From Entophlyctis helioformis (taxonomy: Eukaryota; Chytridiomycota; Chytridiomycetes; Chytridiales; Chytriomycetaceae), in contig JAHLKH010000017.1 in NCBI GenBank assembly GCA_025526915.1, positions 1 through 64,000 on the forward strand: a stretch of DNA of 64,000 bases. The letters run 5' to 3'. The notes under the pieces are model-generated. The model had not been told where the DNA came from, ran no database searches, and saw nothing but the letters and a program-made list of their open reading frames with translations. Made by a program: the position numbers and the translations under genes. Below are positions 26,850 through 35,785 of this stretch, piece by piece (position 1 is the stretch's first letter; every line of letters starts with the position of its first letter).

Positions 26850-28007
26850 TCAAGCAAGAAGAGCCAGAATGCGGCTGATGGTAGCCGTGTTGCCAGTTTG
26901 CATGACTTCCCGGGCTATGGCGTTGCGTCTCTCGGGGGTCAGACTCTTGACCAGAACCGTGGCGATCTCGTCGGTCTTGGCCTTGATGATCGCGGCAGCA
27001 GTGAATCCTTCCGTGCGGTTGGCCAGAAGCCACTTGACGATGTGAAGATTCCCTTCTTCAGCTGCTTTGTCAATCGCCCATGCTCTGCATCCTTCGGTGC
27101 GGTTGGTGTGGAGCCACTGGACAACGTGAAGATGGCCGTTTGAAGCTGCCCAGTCCATCGCATTCGTTGTGCATCCTTCCGTGCGGTTGGTGTGGAGCCA
27201 GATGACGAGATCCAAGTTGCCCGATCTTGCAGCAAAGTCCATGGCGCGTGTTGTGCAGCTAACTTCAGGAAGCCGCAGCAGAAACTGCACCATCGCGAGT
27301 CGACCCCAGTATGCAGCAAGGTTGAGGACAGAGTTCTGCAAAACATCGGTGGCAAACTCCTTGTGTTTGTTGAGCTTCTTGATCGTGACCAGCTCGTTGC
27401 CGAGGAGATACTTGAGAAAGTCGACGCAGTTGCCATTGACAGCCATGATGCCGAGATCAACCAACGAAAGCGTCGGTGTTGCATCCACCCACATCTGCTG
27501 TAGTGGAATGTATTGGATCCATACACCGGAGGATCGCTTGTACAGGCGCTGGTACATGCCGATCGACTTGACATGCGCAACGTCCTCGAGTTCCAACTTG
27601 ACGGCAGGCAGCAGGAAGAGATCGCCCTGCCAGTCCTGCTTGAAGGCATCGACCCACACCGCTCGCTTGGCTGCGTCGTCCATGTTGGCGACATCGAGAC
27701 GGCCGTGAAGGAAGCGAGTGAGCGGGCCAGCGTTCTTGAGGCACTCGTCGCGGATCTCCTGCGGACACAGCAGCCAGTAGTCGGACGCCTGCTGAGCTCG
27801 CTGTGCGGCGAGTCTGGCTTGCGGCGACTGCACAACGACGCCGGCTTCCTTGAGTGCCGCTGGCGGAACGGCTTGAACGAACGCAGCGACAATGGCTGCC
27901 AGTGAGTGGCCGGCAACGACGAGGTCCTGCACGATGGCGGCGGCCCTGGCTGCGAGGACGGTTTCGCCCATGCGCACAACGACGGTATCTGGCAGAGTGT
28001 GCAGCAT
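26850..28007 (-). CDS. Ankyrin-repeat protein
   Basis: Single-exon protein of about 385 aa. Start 28007 (MLHTLPDTVVVRMGE) was chosen because it is the first downstream Met that leaves a promoter toward the divergent bS16m gene; longer in-frame starts exist. The N-terminal ~230 residues are unassigned. The C-terminal part holds four or five ankyrin repeats of the expanded type common in zoosporic fungi and oomycetes: VLNLAAYWGRLAMVQFLL, AMDFAARSGNLDLVIWLH, AMDWAASNGHLHVVQWLH, AIDKAAEEGNLHIVKWLL, each followed by xNRTEG. Neighbouring repeats are close to identical at DNA level, suggesting recent duplication or gene conversion. Such proteins mediate protein contacts; the partner is unknown. Confidence 0.85.
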   Translation of the reverse strand: MLHTLPDTVVVRMGETVLAARAAAIVQDLVVAGHSLAAIVAAFVQAVPPAALKEAGVVVQSPQARLAAQRAQQASDYWLLCPQEIRDECLKNAGPLTRFLHGRLDVANMDDAAKRAVWVDAFKQDWQGDLFLLPAVKLELEDVAHVKSIGMYQRLYKRSSGVWIQYIPLQQMWVDATPTLSLVDLGIMAVNGNCVDFLKYLLGNELVTIKKLNKHKEFATDVLQNSVLNLAAYWGRLAMVQFLLRLPEVSCTTRAMDFAARSGNLDLVIWLHTNRTEGCTTNAMDWAASNGHLHVVQWLHTNRTEGCRAWAIDKAAEEGNLHIVKWLLANRTEGFTAAAIIKAKTDEIATVLVKSLTPERRNAIAREVMQTGNTATISRILALLA

Positions 28008-28242
28008 CTGTCCGAAAGTGTTTGTTGTTGTGGCGGCAACCACGACGCAACTGCACAGATCCAAGTGGTGCGGCTGCTGGTCGCTGTGCTGCTCGTGTGC
28101 TCGACACTTGCCACGATCGCAGTGCCAGTGGCCGTGGGCATGCTGGCTGCTGGTGGATGCCGCATGCACACAGCCAGAGGCACGGCCACCTCCAGCACCC
28201 CTCGGCTTCAGCAGGTTGGCCTCCAACCCGAGATCGCACAAA

Positions 28243-29116
28243 ATGGTTGTGAGGATTCGCTTGGCACGCTGGGGAGCCGCCAACAACCCCTTCTACGGCA
28301 TCGTTGTGGCCAACGCCCGTGCGGCCCGTGACGGCAAGCACCTCGAGCGTGTGGGCACATACAACTCTGTGCCGGACGAGAACCGCACCAAGCACCTGCA
28401 GCTGAACGTCGAGCGGATTAAGCACTGGCTGGCTGTTGGAGCCCAGCCCAGCGAGCGGGTGTCTTGGCTGCTCGCCAAGGTGCGTTTGGTTGGCGGGCCT
28501 GCTGCCCTGCGCATGTCTCGTGCTGTACCAAGCCATGATGCTCTCTGCGCTGGCCTGCCTGCCTGCCTGCCTGCCTGCCTGCTGGCTGGCTGGCTGGCTG
28601 TTGTTGCGGCACAAGACGAGCTGACTGACTGACTGACTGGCGACCTTTTCTGGCTGGCCGCTGGTGGTGATCTCGACAAACGGCGTCGCTTGGCACGACT
28701 TGAATGCACAACTCCTTACTGGCTGCATACTGGCTGCATACTGGCTGCATACTGGACGCATACTGGACGCATACTGGACGCATACTGGACGCACTGATGG
28801 ACAGGCGGGAATCATGCCGCCCACGCCCAAACAGCTGCAAAACGAAGGCTTTGTGTCGTTTGCAGACCACCGGACATGGGACGTGGTGATCAAGGACGAG
28901 GCGGGAGCGCCCATGGGCATCGTGTCCATGAAGGATGCCATTGACCAGTTTGGCAACACGGCTCTGGCCAAGCACCTGCCGCTGAAGCCGTCCGAGATCC
29001 TCACGCACAACATCAAGGACCCGCACATCACGCTGGACGGCAAGGCTGTGCCCAAGGAGCCGCTCAGCGGAGCCGAGGCTCTGCGCGTCTTGAAGGCGTA
29101 TGCGGGCATCGTGTAG
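28243..29116 (+). CDS. MRPS16: Mitochondrial small-subunit ribosomal protein bS16m
   Basis: Bacterial-type S16 of the mitochondrial ribosome, a small-subunit assembly protein. Exon 1 28243-28479 encodes MVVRIRLARWGAANNPFYGI ... VGTYNSVPD and RIKHWLAVGAQPSERVSWLL, the S16 fold. Intron 28480-28804 (GTGCGT...GACAG) holds several tandem repeats. Exon 2 28805-29116 begins AGIMPPTPKQ. The product is 182 aa, against roughly 80-140 for most S16 proteins; the extra ~95 residues (WDVVIKDEAGAPMGIVSMKD etc.) form a fungal-type C-terminal extension. It is divergent from the ankyrin gene and convergent with mL59. Confidence 0.9.
28718..28794. repeat. 11-bp minisatellite in the bS16m intron
   Basis: Seven head-to-tail copies of an 11-mer, three ACTGGCTGCAT followed by four ACTGGACGCAT, ending 10 nt before the acceptor. 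The same intron also has runs of GCCT, GGCT and GACT tetramers between 28557 and 28640. Confidence 0.92.
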
Positions 29117-29223
29117 ACAATGAACGTTCAGAGCCACAAGCATGCCGGATCTGCGCTTGCGTCTGTGTGCAGGCGTCGCTGCTGAATGCGGCAATGCGGA
29201 TGGTTGTATGTGCACTGCATTGC

Positions 29224-29872
29224 TTAAAAGGGCATGTCTGGAACTGCAGCAGCCTTTGCCTTGCGACGCTCCTGTGTGCATGTGTGCATGCATGCATCCA
29301 TCCATCCATGCATCCAATGCGGGTCAGTGGGCCAGTTGTTTGTTGGAGACGAGCGATCAACGGCATCAGCCAAGAGCAAGCCAAACGCACCTCCTTCCAT
29401 GCAGCGATCCGCTCGGGCATCTTGGCCATGTTGTCTGCAATCTTTTGCTGGCTGTCGGTGGCAGAGAGCATCCCAGCCGGTCAGTTCAACTGTCCAAGGC
29501 ATCCAGTCCAACTGCCCAATGCCCGCCAACAAAACAGCCGGCCGGCAGAGTAAGCGGCAGCACGCACCGAAGGAACTTTTCGAGGGCACGCTTGCTGGTG
29601 GGGATCAGCTGCTTCTGCGACAGCCGCGCGGCGGCCACGGGCGGCAGGCCCACCACGGCCTCGGCGTCGATGCCGGCAATGCGGCAGGCCAGACGGATGC
29701 GGTCCTGGTCGGCGGGCGAGATTCGCGGCGGCAGGCGGCGGCCCTTGGCGTCGCACGACGGCTCAAAGTGCGACTTGGGCGGCGGGAAGGCAATCTGCTT
29801 GAGCACCCAGTTGCTGGGCATGACCTTGGGCAGGCGCACGAGCGGCGTGGCGGCACTGACGATGCGGGTCAT
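29224..29872 (-). CDS. MRPL25: Mitochondrial large-subunit ribosomal protein mL59 (MRPL25 type)
   Basis: Fungal-type mitochondrial ribosomal protein. Three exons: 29872-29568, 29451-29391, 29271-29224; phases 2 and 0 close to 137 aa. The N-terminal half (NWVLKQIAFPPPKSHFEP then RRLPPRISPADQDRIRLACR, LPP) fits the mL59 pattern of a Pro-rich strand followed by a helix ending in LPP. The C-terminal part MAKMPERIAAWKEERRKAKA resembles the MPxxIxxYR helix of fungal mL59. The stop TAA is at 29224. It starts 101 bp from a divergent mitochondrial PPR gene. Family assignment is by pattern memory, not alignment, so moderate certainty. Confidence 0.72.
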
Positions 29873-29973
29873 TGTGGAGCGTCTGTGCGTCTGTGTGTGT
29901 GTGTGGGTGCGTCTGCGACGACTGCGTGCGGTTTAGCGATCAGTCGTCAAACGAACGAACAAACGCACAAACG

Positions 29974-32796
29974 ATGCAGGCGCGAGTGTCGGCCTGTGCT
30001 GCTGCCGGTGCTTCGGCTGCGGCGACTAGAAAAGGTGTTGCGGCTGCTGCTGGGACCGCTACGGCTGCCACTGCTGCTGCACGGGCAGGCGCTGGTGCAA
30101 GAACACGCGGAACACATGCCTGCGTGGCTAGACTGCCCTTGGCGCTCTCTGCACAGCCGGCTGCCTCTGGTGCTGCTGCCGCCTTTCATGCCCGGCGCTC
30201 TCGTTGCTGCTGCTCGTCGTCGTCGTCGTCGTCGACTGCTGCAAGCCATGCAAGCCATGCAAGCCATGCACTCGCTCGACCGCTGCTGCCGCTCAGATCC
30301 AGACCGCTGCTCCATCGCCGCTCGTTCTCGCATTCGCCCAATCCATCCACCACACCTGCACAGTCGCCGTCGCCAGCATCGTCCTTACCACATATAGAGC
30401 CGCTCTCTCTCGAATCCATTCTGGTCCTCATGCCCGACAGAGGACTGCCACTTGCACCGGACGGATCGCCGCTTGCACCCTCTGAGCTGCCATCGTCTGG
30501 ATCGCCTTCCAGCAAGCACGTTTTGCCAGCCGCATCGTCCGTCGAGCCGCTCTGGAATGAGGTTGCTGCCGCGTGCGCCAGGCCAGATGCCGCGTCTCGT
30601 CTTACCGCTGGCCATATCTCCCGGCTTCTCACACTCGCCATCCACAACCGTGGCCCCAAACCCAATCGCTTCTTATCGCTCGAGCACATGATTGCGATGC
30701 TCAACGACGCGGGCTGTGCACATCTGCTCCAACCTGTCTACATGGAATACCTGACGCGGTACGCGGACCGGTTGAGCTTCGAGACGCTGCATTCGATCGC
30801 GGTCGACCTGGCCGGCTGCTTTCCCGACACACAGAGCAAGCTCCGTGTGTTCCAGCAGGTGCTCGACTTGATTTCTCAGCATGGGAGAGTGCAGGACGTT
30901 CAGCGGTGGCTCGGCATCACGGACAGTGTCGGCATGCACCTCGATCCCAGCCCGGCTGCGTCAGAAGCCGTCATGGATGCGTCCTTGGCGGCTGACTGGT
31001 CAGCTCAAGTCGATGGCCGCCGCCTGTTGGCGCTTTGGCACGCTCTCAAGGAACGCGGCGATCTTCGTGGCCTGCTTCGCCACTACCAAGAAACCGATCC
31101 GGCACGGCTCAACATCTACCACTATACCACGCTGCTTGCAGCCTGCGTCGATGCCAAGGACGGGGCCACGTTCCAGTCCATCTGGGCAGATCTCACGAGC
31201 CGCATCCCCATTCCGCCTGCACGAGCACCAATCGCGCCAGCACTATCCGACAAGACAGACTCGCCACACACGCCACACTCACCACAGCAGCCCCAAAACG
31301 TGTGGCTCCCTACCTTCAACACGCTCATCCGACATCGGCTTGCCACAGAGAACCTTGATGCCGGGTTCGCCTGCTTCAACCAGATGCGCGAGCACGGCAT
31401 CGAGCCGACCATCCGCGAGTACATCCTCATCATCAGCCACCTGTTCGACACGGAGCGTGCGCAAGAAGCCATGCAGCTCTTTGACCGGCTACGCCATTCG
31501 GAAACGGCAAAGCCCAACGCCGAGAGCTTTGGCATCATGATCAGCGCGTGTGTCAAGCGGGGGCTTCTCCTGCACGCGTTCAAGTACTACTACGCGCTCG
31601 AAGAGTCGGGTCTGCCGTACACGGTCAAGCTGTGGGGCTCGCTCATCCACACGTTTGTGCAGATCAAGGACATGCAGACGGCCGAGCGGTGTTTCCACGA
31701 CATGCTCGGCAACGCGCGGTTCGACCCAAATGACACGATTTTTGGGCTCATGGTGTGCGGATACCTGGAGCAGAAGCGGTACGACAAGGTGCTCGAGTTC
31801 TACGAGCTGGCGGTCCAGTGGGGGTGCGGGCTGCAGAACGGGTACATCCAGGACGCCCTCAACCGCGTGTACATGGCGACGGGCGAGAAGCCGAGCATCA
31901 TGCTGGACCTGTTCAACAAGTTTGCCAAGGGCGTGGAGCGGGACTATGAGGCGACGCGGATACCGCCAAAGAACCTGGTGTCGTACTACTATCCGCTGGT
32001 GCAGTATTTTGCGCGCGCGCGGGAGATGCAGGCGTGCGAGACGATTGTGCAGCATATGCAGGCCGTCGAGGTGGACCCGTCGTGCGTGTACGGCCCGCTG
32101 GTGTGCGGGTACAGCCTGGTGGGCGAGTTTGAAACGGCGTCCAAGTACGCGGGGATGCTGTGGCAGAGCGGCAAGAAGCTGCCGGTCAATGTGTTCAACG
32201 ACATGATTGTTGGCGCGGTGCATATCAACAAGCTCGACGTGGCGCGGATGGTGCTGGACGACCTGTTGTGGCAAGGGCACGAGCTTCGGCCGATTGTCAT
32301 CAACGCCTTCCTGTGGCACAACCTGGTGCGCGGCTCAAACTACCGCGACACGATGGCGCTCATGAACCAGCACAATGTCACCTTTAATCCTCGCACGTTT
32401 TGGCTGCTGATGGCCAACCTCGCCTACCGCGCGCGCAACTTTGACGAGGCGTGGCAGGTGTGGATCAAGTACGTCAACACATACGGGCCGTTTGATACCA
32501 CAGCCAGCAGTAGCAGCAGCAATACAGCCGATCCAGCAGAGCGTCGGATACCGGAATGGCGCATGCTCAAATTGGCAGCGCAGATCTGCGGCGGTTTTCT
32601 GCGGACCGAAGACGCGCACACGGTTCTCGAGCTCGCCAGGCAGACGCTTCCCAGCCGCGACTACAAACTGGTGCACAAGACGTGTCTTGACGCGTTTCGC
32701 GATACAGAAAAGCGGCTAGCCAAGGGGATACGAGTCCTCGCATCAGCCGAGGACCAGGCCGCATACAATTCGTCCGAAGCGATGCCGCTTGAATGA
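29974..32796 (+). CDS. PPR protein, mitochondrial (940 aa, single exon)
   Basis: RNA-binding helical-repeat protein. Start 29974 gives [20 protein letters not shown], an acid-free Arg/Ala/Ser-rich presequence of ~60 residues. PPR motifs are clearest at 31300-32460: [100 protein letters not shown] and [20 protein letters not shown]. It is uninterrupted by introns, unlike most neighbours. The divergent arrangement with mL59 suggests co-regulated mitochondrial translation. The specific RNA target cannot be told. Confidence 0.86.
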   Translation: MQARVSACAAAGASAAATRKGVAAAAGTATAATAAARAGAGARTRGTHACVARLPLALSAQPAASGAAAAFHARRSRCCCSSSSSSSTAASHASHASHALARPLLPLRSRPLLHRRSFSHSPNPSTTPAQSPSPASSLPHIEPLSLESILVLMPDRGLPLAPDGSPLAPSELPSSGSPSSKHVLPAASSVEPLWNEVAAACARPDAASRLTAGHISRLLTLAIHNRGPKPNRFLSLEHMIAMLNDAGCAHLLQPVYMEYLTRYADRLSFETLHSIAVDLAGCFPDTQSKLRVFQQVLDLISQHGRVQDVQRWLGITDSVGMHLDPSPAASEAVMDASLAADWSAQVDGRRLLALWHALKERGDLRGLLRHYQETDPARLNIYHYTTLLAACVDAKDGATFQSIWADLTSRIPIPPARAPIAPALSDKTDSPHTPHSPQQPQNVWLPTFNTLIRHRLATENLDAGFACFNQMREHGIEPTIREYILIISHLFDTERAQEAMQLFDRLRHSETAKPNAESFGIMISACVKRGLLLHAFKYYYALEESGLPYTVKLWGSLIHTFVQIKDMQTAERCFHDMLGNARFDPNDTIFGLMVCGYLEQKRYDKVLEFYELAVQWGCGLQNGYIQDALNRVYMATGEKPSIMLDLFNKFAKGVERDYEATRIPPKNLVSYYYPLVQYFARAREMQACETIVQHMQAVEVDPSCVYGPLVCGYSLVGEFETASKYAGMLWQSGKKLPVNVFNDMIVGAVHINKLDVARMVLDDLLWQGHELRPIVINAFLWHNLVRGSNYRDTMALMNQHNVTFNPRTFWLLMANLAYRARNFDEAWQVWIKYVNTYGPFDTTASSSSSNTADPAERRIPEWRMLKLAAQICGGFLRTEDAHTVLELARQTLPSRDYKLVHKTCLDAFRDTEKRLAKGIRVLASAEDQAAYNSSEAMPLE

Positions 32797-32872
32797 AAAC
32801 GTGTGTACCGCACCCTTCCACGAGATGTATTTGTGTGTTTGTGGAGGGAGTGATGGATGGGGACGTGATGGA

Positions 32873-34023
32873 TTACACCAGCTCGCCCGAATCGCTGATA
32901 ATGATGGGCTGCTCGGGGCGGTCGCGTGGACCAGTCGGCGTGTCCTCGATGGCGTGCACAACCTCCATGCCTTCAATGACTTTGCCAAACACGACGTGCC
33001 GGCCATCCAGCCACGCCGTCGGGACAGTCGTGATGAAGAACTGTGATCCTGTAAACGCGGAGAGCGGGGGGATGTCAGCCAGCGCAATCCCAGCACAGCG
33101 ATCGCTGGACAGATGTATGCACACACAGACACACCGTTTGTGTTTTTGCCCGAGTTGGCCATACTCAGCACGCCTGCGCTGTCATGCTTGAACTCGAAAG
33201 TCTCGTCCTCGAACTTGGCGCCATAGATGGACTTGCCGCCCGTTCTGCACCGCACACCACGCACACCACGAGACGGGTCAGCTCAGCCCGCAGACGCCAC
33301 AGCCACCGCGCATCGCAGTGAACATGAGCAGTGAGCAAGAGCAGTGAGCAGGAGCAGTGCACCCACCCATCGTGGTTGGTAAAGTCGCCGCCCTGGATCA
33401 TGAAATCCTTAATGACCCGGTGGAAGCCCGAGCCCTTGAGGCCAAAGCCATGGACTCCCGTAGCGAGCTGCAAGAAGTTTTGTGTGGTGCGTGGGGCGGC
33501 GACGCCGTAGAGGCCAATGACGATGCGGCCGAGCTGGGCAAGGCAGAGAGTGTAGGTGAGCATGAGCGAGGTCCGATGAACGGACGGATGGACAGGCAGC
33601 GGCGCTTACCGGTTTGCTGCCTCGCTTGATGTCGAGATACACCTTGTGCGTAAAGGTGTCTCTGGGCAGGTTGGCGGTCGGCGCAGCACCAGCAGCAGCA
33701 GCAGCCGGAGCAGCAGCAGCCGGTGGCGGCTTTGCGGCAGCAACAGGAGCGGCAGCAGGAACGACCGACGGGGCAGCCGGCTTGCGGATGCGGCCGTTTG
33801 CAGCAGGCGTCTTCTTGACGACGTTGTCGGCAGCGGCGGCGACCGGATCGGAGTCGTTTGTCAGGCCGCCGACGACGGCCGAGTCTGCGGACAAGCCCGA
33901 GGCCGGCTCGCTGAGGAGCGGCTCGCCAAGGACGTCGGACTCGGTGGCCGACCAGCCGAGGAACAGCATGAGGCCGACCAGCACGACGGCGGCAAGGGCA
34001 ATCAGCCGTGCGCGGAATTGCAT
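32873..34023 (-). CDS. Cyclophilin-type peptidyl-prolyl isomerase, signal-anchored
   Basis: Peptidyl-prolyl cis-trans isomerase of the secretory pathway, helping protein folding. Exons 34023-33610, 33533-33367, 33244-33135 and 33048-32873 join (phases 0, 2, 1) to 288 aa. The N-terminus [20 protein letters not shown] is a signal anchor, followed by a ~90-residue Ala/Pro linker, then a complete cyclophilin domain: [74 protein letters not shown]. Catalytic Arg (FHRVI), QGGDF and the [14 protein letters not shown] motifs are intact, so it should be active and cyclosporin-sensitive. It lacks an obvious ER-retention tail (ends SDSGELV). The junctions fall where cyclophilin B genes are often split. 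Confidence 0.93.
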
Positions 34024-34207
34024 GTTGATCGTTTGGCAAGGCGGTTTATGATGTGCAAAGCGGATAAAGATACAAGAAGCAGGTACAGTCCGGTGGGTGG
34101 GTGGATGTCGGGGCGATCGATCGATGCTGGACAGATGCACCGACGAGGCTCACAGGAGCAGACCAGCAAGAGCAGCGACAGAGGAAGATGGCGACTGCAG
34201 CAACGAG

Positions 34208-35185
34208 TCATGTCAGGTACTCTCGCCAATAGACGGTCGAGTACCGGCCGCGACCAAACCACGACGACAGATGCCGCCACTGCTTCTGCGACGGGCCGTG
34301 CATCTTGGTGACAATGTAGTAGTGGTCCGCGTCTTCGATGGAATCCACGAGTTGCGGCAGCCCAGAGTCGCGCGAGTTGAGGAGCACGAGCTCGATGGGC
34401 GGCCGGTCTGTGTGGAACGGCGCGCACTTGTTGCATTGGCAGGTCTTGTTGTTTTCGCAGGGCTGGATGTAGATGTTGGACTGCGGGATCTTTGCCTTGC
34501 TGACCTTTTTGATGAGCAGCTGTGCACGCGGTGCATTAGTACGTTTGCTCGTTTGATGGATGGATAGATGGATGGATGCACGAACGGAGCACGGAACACG
34601 GAACAAACAGCATGGACTTGCCTCTTTCCTGTCGCGTGTCCGTGTGACTTTGGCCAGCACCCAGTACGCGCCTTCTGCGATGATCTGGTCAACAGAGTAC
34701 TCGGCCAGCATCGTATCGTCTTCGAGGAACGTGGCAATGTTGGCCGGATCGGCGCCAGCGTCGGGCGACAGGATCGTGACCTTGCCGGTTTTAAGCACCG
34801 AGGCGATCTCGTGGGCAGTGAGCGAATCGATGGACGGCCGCTTGTTGACGTGGTGCAAATGTGACGACAGGCGGGGTTGCTGGTGAGGATGCCGTGGCGA
34901 GGGCAATGTGTCGTGTGTGGGCGATGGCGGGCTGGTGAGAGACTGCAGATCGGATGCTTGAGCGGAGCGTGAGTGCCGTAGAGAGAGTCGCGACCATCCC
35001 GATGATCGCTTGTGTCTGCGACTCCGCAGGTTGTCTGAGCTGGACACGGCTGTGTTGTTGCTGCTGCCGTCAATGGCCGTGCTGCTGTTGGCAGCCATCG
35101 AGTCGTCCGAGTGCCACTTGCCGTTGATGGGTTCTGCGCCAGGCTCTGTGGCCGAGCCACAGCAGCATGTGCCATTCGCCGCCAT
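34208..35185 (-). CDS. Protein kinase-like protein reduced to the N-lobe
   Basis: Two exons, 35185-34622 and 34519-34208, 291 aa, joined across a GC-AG intron (donor AG-GCAAGT, acceptor CACAG). The first ~130 residues are Ser/Arg-rich. From about residue 160 the sequence follows a CAMK/PAS-kinase-like N-lobe: VDQIIAEGAYWVLAKVTRTR (degenerate Gly loop), LLIKKVSKAKIP in place of the VAIK strand, a Cys-rich insert (CENNKTCQCNKC), PPIELVLLNS for helix C, and the hinge-like HYYIVTKMHG. Translation stops 27 residues later; no HRD, DFG or APE motif follows before the cyclophilin gene starts 185 bp away. Start 35185 (better context) or 35197. It is either a pseudokinase fragment with a regulatory role or a truncated gene. 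Confidence 0.6.
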   Translation of the reverse strand: MAANGTCCCGSATEPGAEPINGKWHSDDSMAANSSTAIDGSSNNTAVSSSDNLRSRRHKRSSGWSRLSLRHSRSAQASDLQSLTSPPSPTHDTLPSPRHPHQQPRLSSHLHHVNKRPSIDSLTAHEIASVLKTGKVTILSPDAGADPANIATFLEDDTMLAEYSVDQIIAEGAYWVLAKVTRTRDRKEASPCCLFRVPCSVRASIHLSIHQTSKRTNAPRAQLLIKKVSKAKIPQSNIYIQPCENNKTCQCNKCAPFHTDRPPIELVLLNSRDSGLPQLVDSIEDADHYYIVTKMHGPSQKQWRHLSSWFGRGRYSTVYWREYLT

Positions 35186-35197
35186 GGATGTAAACAT

Positions 35198-35785
35198 GAG
35201 GCGTATTCCAGCACAGCCAAGCGTCGCAGCCGTCACATCACAGCCATCGCGCCACAGCCATCGCAGAGCGGAGACGAGGGCAGCGAGCAAAGACAGCCGG
35301 TGCAGACAGGAGCCGCAGTGCGTGGCCGCAGAGCATCCGATGCAATCGCGCATCGTCGGACCGCAGGAGCCCAAGTCGGTGCCGAGTGTCGATGTTGCAG
35401 CGGACAAACGCAATCGCAGACCCGGTGTGGTCCAAACAAACACGAATCCAGCGAGCCGCAGCATCGCAGGGCATTGCAATGCATCGCAGTCGCCACCGCC
35501 GTATAGCGCCGCATCGCGACAGTGCCGTCCAGAGTCGTTGTCCATATGCACGCAGAGCGTCAGTGGGCAGTCTGCTCGGCGGCTGCAAGCAAGCAAGCAA
35601 CACCACGCACCAATCTCTCCGTATGACATGCATTGGCCCATGGTTTTGGGCACTTCTGTATTTGGAGAAAACGGGATTTCATTATTGAAGCGGGGATCTG
35701 CGAGTGCGGATGAATGGAAAAATGGGGATAGACAAGAATGTACGGGCAGGCAACTGGCAGACGACGCCGAGTGTCGTTGCATCGC
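35198..35785. other. Intergenic region upstream of the kinase-like gene
   Basis: 588 bp between the flippase stop and the kinase-like start. Dense in GCATCGCA-type direct repeats (35460-35520) and otherwise featureless; probably the promoter of the kinase-like gene. Confidence 0.5.

Noticed and set aside
32793..33191. 132-aa plus-strand frame overlapping the PPR 3' end
   Set aside because: Antisense of the cyclophilin C-terminal exons.
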